Notes: generated by a model not told the origin, from the letters alone. Shown: positions 1-12,435, counted from the stretch's first letter. The stretch: 64,000 nucleotides of DNA from Cryptomeria japonica (GCF_030272615.1 NC_081406.1:231932396-231996395), one strand, 5' to 3'. Made by a program: numbers and translations.

Positions 1-260
1 AAGCTTTCTAGCAAACAAGATAGCATCTGATCACCAAATCTAAAACCAACTGACTAAACATGAATTTGAGTAGCATGAATAAGCCAATTCTAGAACCAAG
101 ACATATTGAAGCATAGCGGACCATGATGATCCAATCCAACTAGAAACCAAACAACCTACTGGGACTAGAAGGATACCGGTAAAGAACCAAAACAACTAGT
201 GTTGACATCAATTAAAAAACATCAATGCAACACATAATCAATTCCTCCAAATGGCCAACA
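1..260 (-). repeat. Copia-1 3' LTR, partial
   Basis: This stretch aligns along its length with 5900-6159 and ends in the same GGCCAACA. The adjoining TCTTCCCTTTGGC is a polypurine tract when read on the minus strand. The remaining roughly 970 bp of the LTR lie outside the window. Confidence 0.9.
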
Positions 261-672
261 ATCTTCCCTTTGGCATTGATGGCAACACTAGATGTGAAAA
301 ACACCCAAGTGCCAAGAAAATGCCAAACAAGTCTCCCCCAATGGAAGACAACCAACAATCTCCCATATAAAGATATAGCAATGAAGTTCTAAAACAAGGA
401 CCAAACTCCCCCTGTGAATGATATCTGTGTAAAGCTTTGTATTACACATAAGTATCTCCCCCCCTAATGTATACAATTCCTTAAGTTTTTCACATCAATA
501 TCTCCCGCCTTTGACATCAATGCCAGAAATCTGACAAAAATATCAAAGAAAAAACAAAAACCACTGAAACACAAGGCTAACTACTCCCCCTGAGTAGTAG
601 CATCCCCACATCAATGCTAGAATGAATAACATCTTTGATAATGCATACGAGACTGATGCCAAATAACATCAA
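261..672 (-). other. Copia-1 3' untranslated region with repeated polypurine-like boxes
   Basis: This non-coding stretch lies between the RNase H domain and the 3' LTR. It contains several pyrimidine boxes on the plus strand (CTCCC(C)C types near 266, 333, 405, 457, 503 and 583), some followed by a TTTGRCATYAATG-like block. Read on the minus strand they are polypurine tracts. The tract next to the LTR is probably the primer for plus-strand DNA synthesis. The others look like copies or auxiliary tracts. Confidence 0.65.
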
Positions 673-1335
673 TCAGTTCTCTGTCAGAGGGGCAGAAACC
701 CCTAATCTGTCTCTCAGGTACTCAAATGATTCTTTAGGAAAAGGTTTAGTGAAAATATCTACAATCTTCTCTTTAGTGTTCACATAAACCAGTATAACTT
801 TATTTTCTTCCACCTTCTCCTTCCAAAATCTATACTTGATAGATATGTGCTTTGTCTTAGAGTGAAATACCAGATTCTTTGATATGTCAATAGCAGCAAA
901 GTTATCACAGTGAATAACTACCTGTCCAATGCAATGCACTTTAATGTCCTTCAAAATTTTCTTCATCCATAGAACTTGTGTACAGTTAGTAGCAACAACA
1001 ACATACTTAGCTTCAATAGTAGATAAAGAAGTACATGATTGCTTCTTGGTGATCCATGAAACCAATTTCTTTCCAAAAAAGAAAGCTCCACCAAAAGTAC
1101 TTTTTCGGTTATCAACATCACCAACCCAATCTGCATCTATATATGCACATAAAGTAAAGTCATCATCCTTAGGGTACCATAAACCATATTCAGATTTACC
1201 TTGCAAGTATCTAAATATTCTTTTCACAACACTCTCATGATTTTCTCTAGGATAACTCTGATATCTAGATGCAATACAAACAACATTCATTATGCCAAGC
1301 CTAGTTTGAGTCAAATATAGAAGACTTCCAATCAT
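673..1335 (-). pseudogene. Copia-1 RNase H region
   Basis: This is the C-terminal part of a Copia polyprotein. Recognisable blocks are MIGSLLYLTQTRL near the start, then YADWVGDVDNRKST-type, SWITKKQ-type and KHISIKYRFWKE-type blocks, all typical of the RT/RNase H end of Copia elements. It is a fossil with no host function inferred. Confidence 0.92.
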
Positions 1336-2206
1336 AGATTTGTATCGTGAAGGATTTATTGGTGCAAATTAATCTTTCCTTAACAATTTATCACTGGCAA
1401 CCATAGGAGTACTTACCAGTTTAGAATCTTCCATACCAAATTTCTTCAACAATTCCCTAGCACACTTAGTTTGACAGATAAAAATACCTTTATCAATCTG
1501 AGTAATCTGCAAACCTAAGAAAAAATTCATTTCCCCAATCATAGACATTTCAAATTATTTCTCCATATTTTTTAGAAAATTCCATGCACAACTTATCTTC
1601 ACCTCCAAAAATGATGTCATCAACAAAAAATTCAATAATCAATATATCATCATCAGTGATTTTATAATATAGATTACTGTCAACATTACCTTTAGTAAAA
1701 CCAAGCTTCAAAAGATATTTATCTAACCTTGCATACCAAGCTCTAGGTGCCTATTTCAATCCATATAAAGCTTTCCTTGACCTACAAACCATGTTTTTAT
1801 CATCTAAAAGTGCAAAACCATCAAGTTGCTCAATATAAACTTCCTCATCAAGATCCCCATTAAAAAATGCACACTTGACATCCATCTGATAAACCTTGTA
1901 GTTCTTATGTGCAGCATAGGAAAAAAATAATCTTACAACTTCAATCCCAGCTATAGGTGTAAGAGTATCACCATAATCAATTCCTCCTTTCTAAGAATAT
2001 CCTTTACAAACCAATCTAGCTTTATTCCTCACAACTTGTCCATCTTCATTCAGTTTATTCCTAAAAACCCATTTAGTTCCAATAACAATCTTATTTTTAG
2101 GCCGGGGAACTAAAGTCCATGTGTTATTTTTCTTAATCTGATCTAATTCTTCTTCCATAGCTTTCAACCAACATTCATCTTTACATCCTTCAATTATTAA
2201 TATCAA
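1336..2206 (-). pseudogene. Copia-1 reverse transcriptase region
   Basis: The N-terminal RT block WLKAMEEELDQIKKNNTWTL followed by GTKWVFRNKLNEDGQVVRNK is diagnostic of Copia RT. The remainder of the domain can be followed down to about 1370. The region is fossil and broken. Confidence 0.9.
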
Positions 2207-2407
2207 TTCAATTTGAGAAATTAAACATACCTCATTAGCTGCCTATCTCCTTCTTGTGATCACTTTAATGTTTTTATCCCCAATGATTTGATCTTCTGAA
2301 TTATTCAATCTTACATACCTAGGAGTCTTTTGAATCTTTGTTCCTCTTCTCGGTTCTTCAGTTACTATTGAATTTTTTGATACTACCAGAGTAACTAGTT
2401 CAACATT

Positions 2408-3399
2408 CTATTCCGGTAAAGGTGCTACTGGTTTAGTTATAATCATTTGCACTGCCGGTTCTTGCTCATAAACTTTGATTTGACTTCTATTCAACACATC
2501 CACCTTGACATTAGCGCTCTCCATAATTCTCTGCAATCTCTTGTTATAACATTTATATGATTTGTTTTCATTAGAATAACCAAGAAAAATTCCTTCATCA
2601 CATCTAGGATCAAATTTGCCAATGATATCATCTCTCTTGATATAACATTTACTACCAAAGATTCTAAAATAATTAATTGTAGGTGTATTGCCAAACCATA
2701 ATTCATAAGGTGTCTTACCGGTTTCTCCTTTGATATGTACTATGTTGAATGTATAAACTATTGTACTCACTACTTCTCTCCAGTAGATATGAGGTAGATT
2801 AGCTTCCATCATCATAAAAAAATAGCACCCAAGATAGTTCTATTCTTCCTTTCCATAATTCCATTCTGCTAAGGTGTTCATGGAGCAGAAAATTGTCTCC
2901 TTATACCATGCTTCTCACAAAAGTTATTAAACTCATCGGATGTGAATTCTCCACCATGATCTGACCTTAAACATTTAATCTTCAATCCTGTCTCTGTCTC
3001 AAATTTAGCTTTAAATATTTGAAACTTTTCAAAAGCCTCAAATTTCTCCTTTAAAAAAGTAACCCACATCATCCTAGAATGATCAAGAATGATTAGCATG
3101 AAATATCTATTCCCTTGAATTTTTTTAACTCTACCAGGGCCACACAAATCAGTATGAATAAGATCAAGAACATCATTAGATTTGTCTTGCATACTTTTAA
3201 AAGAGGTTATGACTTGTTTTCCCATTTGACATTCTTTACATACCAGATTATAGGGCTTCATAATTTTAGGTATATCTCTAACTGCCTTAGTTGAATCGAT
3301 CTTCACAATGCAATCAAAATTCACATGACACAACCTTTTATGCCATATCCAACTCTCATCAATTTGTGCAATCAAACATGTCTTCTCATTGGAGTTCAA
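2408..3399 (-). pseudogene. Copia-1 GAG-pre-integrase and integrase core
   Basis: A GAG-pre-integrase block (WHKRLCHVN, CKECQMGKQ) precedes the integrase catalytic core (DLIHTDLCGPG, FMLIILDHSRMMWV, LRSDHGGEFTSDEFNNFC). The downstream blocks TPYELWFGNTPTINYFRIFG and DPRCDEGIFLGYS are also standard for Copia. The whole region is a fossil. Confidence 0.92.
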
Positions 3400-3599
3400 A
3401 TGAAATATATTACCTTTTGTCTATGTACTAGTTGCAATCTCCAAACCAAATCTAGTAATGATTTTGCATTTTCCATCCTTGAACTGTAATTGAAATCCCT
3501 TATCCACCAATTATCATACACTCAAAAGATTATGCCTTAAACCTTCAACATAATAAACATTATCAGTATTGTTCTTACCATCCAATGATATAGTTCATT

Positions 3600-3730
3600 T
3601 TTCCTTGATCATACATGCTTTGTCATCTCCAAATCTAACTAGACCGCCATCAATTTCTTGCAAAGATAGAAACTTCCTTTTATCTCCAGTCATATGATGT
3701 GAACATCCACTGTCAATTACCCATTCATCC
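3600..3730 (-). pseudogene. Copia-1 protease region
   Basis: On the minus strand this encodes a DSGCSHHMTGD block, the retropepsin-like active-site region of Copia elements. It lies between the gag zinc knuckle and GAG-pre-integrase, as expected. Confidence 0.8.
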
Positions 3731-4008
3731 TTATCTTCAATTTTAGTAGCAAGTGCCTTCTCTTCAGATATATTCTCTTACAGTGCCAAAACATCTTCCT
3801 TGATAGCTAGGAACACCCATTCCTTTCCATTTCCAGAACCACTAGCAGAGTCTTATGTCGGTTCATCATCAGAATCAATCACACCTTCCTCATCCGCTAT
3901 GTAGCATGATTTATCTTTGTTTTTCCTGTACTTATACTTGTTCTGATATTCAGGGTTAGGCTTAAAATATCTTCTAGCTCTTTCTTCAAATATTGAATTC
4001 CTTTCAAG

Positions 4009-4876
4009 TCATCTAGATGCAAAATGACCAATCTTATTACATGCAAAACATTTAAAAGGTGCTTTTCCTTCATACTTACTTCCTACTGGTCCTTTAGGTA
4101 CTCTTCTAGAAAATAGGGCTTCAAGTTGCTCAAATTCTTCATCTTCTGTCATCATATCATCCAATTCCTTTGCATATAAAGCTCTCCAATCTTGCTTGTC
4201 TGTTGATGATGTAGATGCATGAAAAGAAGGTTCAGACTTCACAGCTCAAGAAGGTCCAAATTCTTCAAGCTCAAAAGAAAATAATTTCCCAACCAACGTA
4301 TCTCTGTTGACAAAAGTATTAGCCATTGTTCTCAATTCATTAATTACAGTAGCCTTCATCTTGTAAGCCAGTGGCAAAGCTCTCAAAACTTTAGAAACTA
4401 TTTCTTCACTCAAAGCTCCACCACAACATTGAATTCCCATAACAATATCATTTACCCTTTCCATGAATGCAGTAATCCTTTCATCTTCTTCTATCTTCAA
4501 GTTTTCATATCTCACCCAGTAACCATCAAGTTTAGCAGTTTTTCACAGTAGGGTCACCTTCATTAAGAGTCTCCAACTTATCCCATATAGCCTTTGCAGA
4601 TGATTTATCAATTAATTCCATTATTTGCTGATCAAAAAGTGCACACTAGAGGGCTTCTCTTTCTCTACAATCATTCTCAAGCTCCTTATCCAAGTTTTCC
4701 AGAGGAGGATTGCCAAAGGTACCAGATTATAAGGTGTAACACCATTTGCCGAGACATCTCAGATGAGTCTCCATTTGAATCTTCCAAACTCTGTAATTTG
4801 TTCCATCAAGCCTAGGAATATCTCTCCAAAAGATAGCTCGAGATGAACTAGATGAACTTGAACTGTTAGTTTCCAT
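4009..4876 (-). pseudogene. Copia-1 gag region with CCHC knuckle
   Basis: The gag reading starts near 4876, just inside the primer binding site. It includes a gag-like block (DERITAFMERVNDIVMGI) and a CCHC zinc knuckle beginning CFACNKIGHFAS. Only pieces are open, and it is fossil. Confidence 0.85.
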
Positions 4877-4919
4877 AGGATCTTCCTCAAGTAGTTAAGC
4901 TTCTATAGAGAGGACCATA

Positions 4920-4931
4920 GCTCTGATACCA
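4920..4931 (-). promoter_or_regulatory. Primer binding site of Copia-1
   Basis: On the minus strand the sequence is TGGTATCAGAGC, the usual plant initiator-Met tRNA primer site of Copia elements. It lies two bases inside the end of the 5' LTR. Confidence 0.93.
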
Positions 4932-4933
4932 AT

Positions 4934-6159
4934 TGTTAGACAATTCAAATAACCATAAGACAACTGAGAGGGGGTTGTGAATTAGTTGTCTCAGATTACC
5001 CAAACATTTAGCAATTAAAACTTTAATACTGGAACCCAAAATATCAATATCAGAATGCATAAATCAAATACCAAAATAATAGATATAACAATTAAACATA
5101 AGCAATAATCAGAGAATAAATACCATCCACATGACACCAAGATTTATACGTGGAAAACCCAGTAAAGGGAAAAACCACGGTGAGAAGACTACCCAAAGTC
5201 AAATAATACTTTTGCAATAAGTATGTGAATTACAATTGAGGGACCTGCACTTGTAGGAAGGCCAAACAACCCTAGAGCACACTTCTCATCAAAAAAGGAG
5301 TCTCACTAACTACATAAAAAATAAGACTACAATCCGGAAGAATGAATGAGCTATAAAGGTAACATCTACTATGCTTGAGTACAGTTCTCGTTAATCTCAA
5401 TACCAAAGGACTAAATCCTCTTACATAAACCTAATTTGATCACCAATGATCGACCAAATCCTTTTCCTGAATGATTATCATATTATTCGCTCCTATAACC
5501 AATCTCATCATGATCTACAATGAGATCTTACATCATATATATACAAACCCTCGATCATAAACAATAAGGTCGGCCACCAGACAATAAAAACAATTACACA
5601 ATTACAAAACATGTCGGCCTTAGACCAAACAAATAATATCCAACCCATAAGACATCCCAAAAACACATCAAGAGGTCCAATCCACACGTTATATTAAGTC
5701 AGTCCATAACCTAGATAATACCAGGATCCAGTATGGGTCCATACACGCTAAGACAAATAATCCCAATCAACTAAGTCTCAAACATGATTACCATCAACAT
5801 CCTGAATATCCATTAGAATCTGCACCAACACCACTTATGTATAACATAAAAGATCTTCATCAAAGCTCTGCCGGTTAAACCATCACTGGAACACAAACCA
5901 AGATTTCTAGAAAATAGGATAGCATCCAATCACCAAATCCAAAACCAACTGACTGAACATGAATCTAAGTAGCATTAATAAGCCAATTCCAAAACCAAGA
6001 CATACCAAAGCATACCAGACCATGATGATCCAATCCAACCAGAAACCAAACAACCTACCGAGACTAGAAGGATACCGATAAAGAACCAAAACAACTAGTG
6101 TTGACATTGATGACAAAACATCAATGCAACACATAATCAATTCCTCCAAATGGCCAACA
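4934..6159 (-). repeat. Copia-1 5' LTR, 1226 bp
   Basis: On the minus strand it runs TGTTGGCC...CTAACA, with the canonical TG and CA termini. A TATATATA box on the minus strand near 5536-5545 is the likely promoter and places the U3/R boundary. The flanking base block 6160-6164 is TATAT, but the matching target duplication is outside the window. Confidence 0.92.
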
Positions 6160-6165
6160 TATATT

Positions 6166-6314
<149 letters not shown>

Positions 6315-6720
6315 AAATTAGTCTAGGCAAAGCATTTGACATGTGTCCTATTTGACACTCATCAAATAGGTTTGGAATGACCAAACCTTATGTTTGGCAT
6401 ACCAATCCTATTTCGTGAGTGCCAAATATAGGAAGCACCCTATTTGGAACTCACCAAATACCCTGATGGGGGCCCAAAACAAAAAGCAACATCTTTTTGG
6501 TCCCCGATCTTGGCGTATAAGCTTAAAGGCTTATTAAAATACTCTCTTGTTATGATAAAAAGTTAAGAGAAAAAGATAGAGATGCATTAGACAATGGGGT
6601 ATGGGTTGTTGATAAGTGAGGAGGTTGGAAATCAAAACCTTCTTTAGATAAGTGTGGTGCAGATTTCTCATGAGCCTCAATGCTTTATTGCAAAAATATG
6701 AAACTATGCCCATTTTATGC
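6315..6720. other. Unassigned non-coding stretch
   Basis: I recognise no coding or repeat structure here apart from a few short copies of a block resembling CCTATTTGRCACTCA. It separates the AG tract from the Gypsy fossil. Confidence 0.5.
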
Positions 6721-8810
6721 ATGTTTACAAATCATTTTAAAACTAACTCCATAATATTTTTCCCAATCAAATGTAGGAGTTTCAGTGAGGGTTGAAATTT
6801 TAGGAGGAGAGAGATAATTCTTATTTCAATTGGCTTGAAATCTAAAGAGCCTTAATCATCTTCGGGATGTGTTGGAAGAATAATATATTAAAATAGACCT
6901 ATGATAAGCTTGAAAGTTGTAAATGAAACACTATAATCCTTCAAGGCTTTAGTTTTAAATTAGGGGACTTTATACTCTCCACAAAAGTGAGGTGTAAAGT
7001 CTAAAGGACCCCAATTTTATTCGAACAAAGAATCATTGATAGGAGATTGTGTTCAAGAAAGAATCATAGTGTTAAGAGAAGATATAGATCCTACCTCTTT
7101 TTAGGCACCATTGTATGGTTTTTTATCACCTTCTACAGAGTATGTCTTGTTATTGTAGATGAATTTGAGATTGATATGAAGAGTAGAAGGGACCACTTGC
7201 ATAGCATGGAGTTGTAGTCTACATAGAATAAGGTTATATGTAAGAGTATCATGCATGACATGGATAGGTGTGGATAAGGTCAAAGGACCTACTTTAATAA
7301 GAAATATATTTGTCCCTATCAATTGTCTACTAATATTATTAAATCCAAAAATACAAAGAGAATTTGGTTGAATGAGGGAGGTATCAACTTTGATCTTACG
7401 TAATAATTCAATGCTACAAATCTTAAGACTTGACCCATTACCGAGTAGGGTAAATTTTATATCGGTACCACTAATGAGGACCCTAATCATGATGATATCA
7501 TATTGATTTTTAACTTACAAAGGAGGCAACTAATCTTGTGAGAACAAAATATTTGTCTTTGTTTCATGCATATGATCAAGAAAGGTCGCTACATCATTTG
7601 GTCTAGCAAAAGGTGAGACAACTATTTTTTGTGAGGCTTCTTGCAATATTCCTTGGTATGTAGGTGTAGTTTGGGTCAAATCACAAAGAGATTTCTTAGT
7701 TAGAGTGGCACAAAGTTCTTCAACAAGATCATACTCCTTACCAAAATGTTGTGAAAGATGAGGGGGTGGAGGCAAAAAAAGGTCGAGAAGTGAGAAGAAC
7801 ATTAGAATCTTTCTTTTTGTTTTGAATGTTATATGTGTTGGTTAATGTGTGAAAATTGGGTTATTTAACACCTTTTAGAATAAGAGAAAGTTTGTTTTGA
7901 GGTTGAGGGGCAAGGTGGACAAAAATTTTAGGCTTCACTTGACTAGAACTATGAAAAGCTTGACCTAATTGAGAAGTTTTGATTCTAAGTCATGAGTGCT
8001 TTTGCATACATTCTAACTTTGATTGAGATCTATTTCTAAACCTATAAAAGGGGAAGAAGGCAATGTTGGGCAGTATAGGGGCTTACCTAAATTAAACTTT
8101 GGTTTGGAATTAACCCTACAATAATGATGATGAAAAAGAGAGCTTATTCCTAGTAGGGAAGAGGCTAAATCCGAAATGAAATGCTTGGATGGAAATGGTA
8201 AATTGAAATGATTGTGCCATTTATTAATTATACCATTCTCTTAAGATAAGTTGTCAAGTGTTGATGTAATGACATGATAAATCATAACAAAACATGAAAA
8301 CATAATTGAAGATAGCCTTGTTGTATCTTGATGCTACTTACACTCAAATCTACTCTTGTGGAAGAATATTAACTCTTGAATTGTGAAGATGATATGAGAT
8401 AATGAAATGAATAAGGAATGATGCCTTATATAGGGTTCTCAAGGTATTTTCATTTTAGCATGACTTAAAATGGTCATATCCCAACTTTGGGACTAGATTC
8501 AATAATGTAAAGACCAACATGTTACTCTCCCAAAATTTTAGCCAAAAAACATTTGACCATGTGGTTAAGCCACATAGTCTCAACAAAATAGGCCCCAAAT
8601 TTTAGTGATGTGAGATAATAGGGCCCTAATATTGGATCAATATTTTTATATTAAAATCGACCACATTTAAGTGGGAAATAAAGTGCATTTAAATTTAAAA
8701 TAGGATAGATCCCCAATTAGGCTTGAAATGATATTGGAAAAAGGGTACACTAATGTAAGGGCCCAAAGAGGAGTGGGAAATTGTAAGGGGTTACAATTTA
8801 CAATACTACA
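6721..8810 (-). mobile_element. Ty3/Gypsy fossil, 5' part (LTR, gag end, protease)
   Basis: On the minus strand an LTR-like sequence begins at 8810 with TGTAGTATTGTAAATTG. This matches the LTR starts of the Gypsy elements at 43234 (minus) and 49621 (plus). Lower coordinates carry a gag tail (7802-7530) and a retropepsin-type region (7490-7101) with blocks such as ICSIELLRKIKVDTS, KVGPLTLSTPIHVMHD and VVPSTLHINLKFIYNNKTYSVEGDKKP, typical of plant Gypsy polyproteins. No RT was seen. The element is strongly decayed and internally deleted. The exact inner LTR boundary is not resolved. Confidence 0.75.
7101..7490 (-). pseudogene. Gypsy retropepsin-like region
   Basis: The reading frame of about 129 residues matches the protease and linker of plant Ty3/Gypsy polyproteins: an NGSSLKICS active-site-like block, an IGTNIFLIKVGPL strand, then YNLILCRLQLHAMQVVPSTLH. 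It is a fossil. Confidence 0.78.
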
Positions 8811-10575
8811 TCTTCCATAGCATCCAATGATCCCATTCAAAATCAAGAAAAAAGTGTCCCTTGTGCACTAACAAAAAAAAAACTAAGATGCTAAATCAAA
8901 ATCCAACTTTTCCTTGTATTGCATTTCGTGAGCATTTTCCTAATCAAGATCAAAGAACCTCTTCCATCCCATTCAATGATAATCCCTCACATAAAGAAAT
9001 ATATTTTTTCCTTCCTAGCTAATGATCCTATTCCACAAGAAAAGCAAGATATCCCTCCTAATCTTCATCACGTTCCTAATCCTCTACAAGATCCAAAAAT
9101 ACTCACCCAAACAACGCATATCAAAGTATCCCAACATTTTTACCTAAAAACTTCATATCTAGCTATTGATTGCAAGAATACCCAAGTTTTCATTATTGTA
9201 GAAACAAGAATAATATCAAGACTTTTAGATTGAAATATTGAGTCAAGATGGACAATCATAGCACAAAGAAGCTATATATATCTTTTATATCCCACCATAC
9301 CTCATACCTATTTACGAGTATCTCCTTGACCTAGTCAAGGGAGTGGATCTATATTATTATCTCAAGGAAATGAAACTAAGCCTAATCTTAAATCCAAAAA
9401 CATCAAAATTAAATCATACATTAAACCAAAACATTTGAGATTTCATTAAAATCACAAATGAAAGATTGATGTTGATCTAGGCCTACTTTTTGCATGCCTT
9501 TATTGCCTAATATATGACATACTATCATTGCCTATCTAGCTTTTTTTCCTTTGCAGGTTGTGTCCTTCTTATATAAGGCCTTATATAGCTATCTATGCCT
9601 TGACAAATGTATCTTTCCTATATAGAAGCTATCTATTTGCTTGTTGAGCTTAATCTTCTGGCAAGAGATATGTTGGTTTTTTGGCTTGTTTTCCATTTGG
9701 TGTTTTCACTTGCCTATTTATCTTTTGCTTATTTGAATGTATCATTTTATATTGATCCTTAGAGCTTTGATCTTTTTAATCTTGATTCTTGGTTGTTTTA
9801 TCTTAATCTTTGATCCTTGATATTTTGATCTTAATCTTTGATCCTTGATGTTTATATTGTAATCTTTGACTTAATATTTGATCTTTCATCTTTCATATTT
9901 TTCTCAAGTTTGATCTTTTCTTTTGGCCTATTCCAAGGAAGCTCATGGAAGACTTGGTATTGATATCATGGCGAGAGTGAGGAATGAGCACAATCTTTTC
10001 TTGTATGTGCATCTTGTTGAAGTCTTATTTGCATGTATTCCAAAGAAACTCACAATCGTTTGATCTTGATATTATGGTGGAGAGTGAGGAATGGGCCATA
10101 GTCATTGTTTTATCATTCAAATTGGTCTTTGAACTTTGATCTTAATCATTATTTTCTTGTACATATTTTTTGCTTCATAAAAAACTCAATCATGATACAA
10201 ATCATAATGAATAATAAAAACATATTTATCCATTTTTCATTTCTTATCATATTCACCCATCTTGCATATCCTATGATATGCTATCCATCTTGAGCTTTTT
10301 AATTTCGATCCCATTACCCATTTATATTCTTCACTTTATATTTGATCAATGGGATAACTTGCATATAGCTCCATCTAGTTCCATTCACACATCTCTTACA
10401 CATACATCACATCTCTTTTCAAGAGTTTGACTTGAAGTTACTTTTTGGCCAATCTCTAGAGAGGGCATCCATCCATCTTCCCATCCTTTCTCTATTCTAT
10501 CACTAGGGCATATCATTTGTATCTATTTTCTTTGAAACAATGCCAAAAAAGGCATTATCTCAAAGAGGGACAAAA
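8811..10575 (+). other. Probable 3' end of a plus-strand Gypsy element (mostly non-coding)
   Basis: No RT or other clear domain is visible. The short open stretch at 8919-9233 is low-complexity and I do not call it a gene. The stretch ends in a polypurine-like run (CTCAAAGAGGGACAAAA, 10559-10575) directly before an LTR-like start at 10576. That arrangement fits the 3' untranslated part of a Gypsy element. This is inference, and the 5' limit is unknown. Confidence 0.4.
9755..9915. repeat. Degenerate tandem repeat of a TTTGATCTTAATC-type unit
   Basis: Several imperfect copies of a block reading TTGATCCTTGATNTTTTGATC or TTTGATCTTAATCTTTGATC follow each other, spaced about 25-30 bp. They could be a decayed minisatellite within retroelement untranslated sequence. 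Confidence 0.6.
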
Positions 10576-11500
10576 TGCAAACATCTAAATTTGACTAATG
10601 CATTTTCATCATATCATCCCTAGCATTATTCTTCTATCCTATATTAATTTAGTTATTTTTATTTATTCAATTAATCTAATTTCTCCGTAATAGTTAAACA
10701 ATTTTTAATTATGTAATTATTTCATTTGGCTAAAATGGTAAAATTAATTAAATATTTAAATATTTAATTAATTTTACCATTTTAGCCCAATATTAATTAA
10801 ATAATATAACTATTTAATTAATTTACTTCTCATAATTAATTTAAAATTATTTAATTAGTTAACTCTTCTCTCTCAAAAATGATAAATTAAAATAATTTAT
10901 TTAATTTTACCTTCCCAAATGAATAAAATTAATATTTTATTTATTTTTTCTATGCATTTACATGTCATCTTATCCTTCCACATCATCAATCCAGGTGCAT
11001 TTTAGGTCCCATATTCTCTTTTTTTTCTTTTTCAACTATTGATCTTGTCATTTAATCCTTATTAGATCAAATGTTATGTGAGTCATAGAAATAAGGCCTT
11101 CACTCATTCATTTATCCTAGAGCTAGCACTTCATGAGATCAATAACACTACTATCATATCAAGCATCAAGCCTTCATATTATCAGGACGATGTTAAAGTT
11201 ATGCTACAAAATCTCAGAGAAAATCTACATCAAGCATTTAAGCAAATTTCAAGTAATAATGGAGTCTCCTAAGGTCTTTGTGTTGGTATTATTGTTAATA
11301 ATTTGGTTTGAGCATATATCTTAGATTTCATTTCATAATTTTGCAGACTATGAGTTTGGATCTTGCATTGCATTTGTTTCCATTATTGTGATTCACATTT
11401 CCATACCTTTCACTAACCTTGTTTTCCCTCTCTTGCCTTTGGATGACTAGCTTGTAGTGATGTCATCAAGTTGACACAATAGATTACCATGTCATCCATA
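10576..11500 (+). repeat. LTR-like sequence of a Tat-type Gypsy element
   Basis: It begins TGCAAACATCTAAATTTG right after the polypurine tract. This resembles the TGTAGACACCTAAATTTG start I associate with plant Tat-lineage LTRs. It has an AT-rich U3-like part (10660-10950) followed by a less AT-rich part. The right end is not defined and the position given is approximate. Confidence 0.4.
10728..10787. repeat. Perfect 60-bp palindrome
   Basis: The arms 10728-10757 and 10758-10787 are exact reverse complements, 30 bases each with no spacer. The outer end is GGCTAAAATGG and the centre is AAATATTT|AAATATTT. It lies in the AT-rich part of the LTR-like sequence and could form a cruciform or hairpin. 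Confidence 0.97.
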
Positions 11501-11867
11501 ATACAAGGTGAAGGTTTGGTGTTTGAATTTTTTTTTTGGTGATTTTGTTTCTATGTCCATACATTAAAATTGTGCACAACAATGAGTCTTAAAAAAAGAA
11601 TGTTGATCTAGTTGTTTTAAATACTTTCTTCAAGGTAAAGAAAATTATTATCTCTCGGCAATTTAGGAAACCCTCAAAAAAGAAAAATACACCTTGAAAC
11701 ACTGATTTGTTGTATAACTCTCACCATTTAGTAGATTAACCAGTTGAATATTTTATCTATGCTTGTACTCTTGTTTCAATGCTTTTATTTGAATATTTGT
11801 CTTGCCTAAAATTTGAGGTGTGATGTCATTCCACCCATATTTTTGTTGAATATAGTATAAACATATA

Positions 11868-11894
11868 TATAAAAACATATATATATATATATAA

Positions 11895-11927
<33 letters not shown>

Positions 11928-11946
11928 TATACATACATATATACAT

Positions 11947-12005
<59 letters not shown>

Positions 12006-12227
12006 TATATACATGTGTATATATATACATACACACACACATATATATACATATACACACATATATACAGATATACATATACATATACATATATACATAT
12101 ATACATACATATACATATACATATATATATATATATACATACATATATATATATATATATGTATATATATACATATGTATATATATACATACACACACAT
12201 ATACATATGCATACATATATACATATA

Positions 12228-12260
<33 letters not shown>

Positions 12261-12366
12261 ACGTATACATATACATATACATATATATGTATATATATAC
12301 ATACACACACACACACACATATATGTATATATATACATATATACATATATCTATATATGTATATAG
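11868..12366. repeat. Compound microsatellite (TATACA/TATG, CA, TA)
   Basis: About 500 bp is built almost only of TA, CA and ATACAT units, with CA runs at 11896-11921 and again near 12034, 12191 and 12302. All long Tyr/Ile/Cys/Val-rich reading frames over it, on both strands, are repeat artefacts. The LINE 5' end begins immediately to its right. Confidence 0.98.
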
Positions 12367-12435
12367 AAATTTGTAGGGCTCTGCAACCAAGGACGAATGA
12401 ACCATCCTTGAAAGCAGGTCGGCTCTCTGGTCGGG

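Larger units (their letters stand above)
1..6159 (-). mobile_element. Copia-1: Ty1/Copia LTR retrotransposon fossil, cut by the window edge
   Basis: Read on the minus strand, the order is 5' LTR (6159-4934), primer binding site, gag with a zinc knuckle, protease, integrase, reverse transcriptase, RNase H, polypurine tract and 3' LTR (260-1, continuing out of the window). The integrase-before-RT order defines the Copia superfamily. The shared 260 bp of the two LTRs differ at about 26 positions by eye, so they are about 90% identical. If the slow conifer rate near 2e-9 per site per year applies, that suggests an insertion of the order of 20-30 million years ago. The coding part is broken, with roughly ten or more interruptions. 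Its LTRs resemble Copia-3 and the solo LTR at 33.7 kb around the R/U5 region. Confidence 0.93.

Noticed and set aside
8919-9233. 104-codon plus-strand frame
   Set aside because: Low-complexity, without known motifs, in decayed retroelement sequence. Not enough to call a gene.
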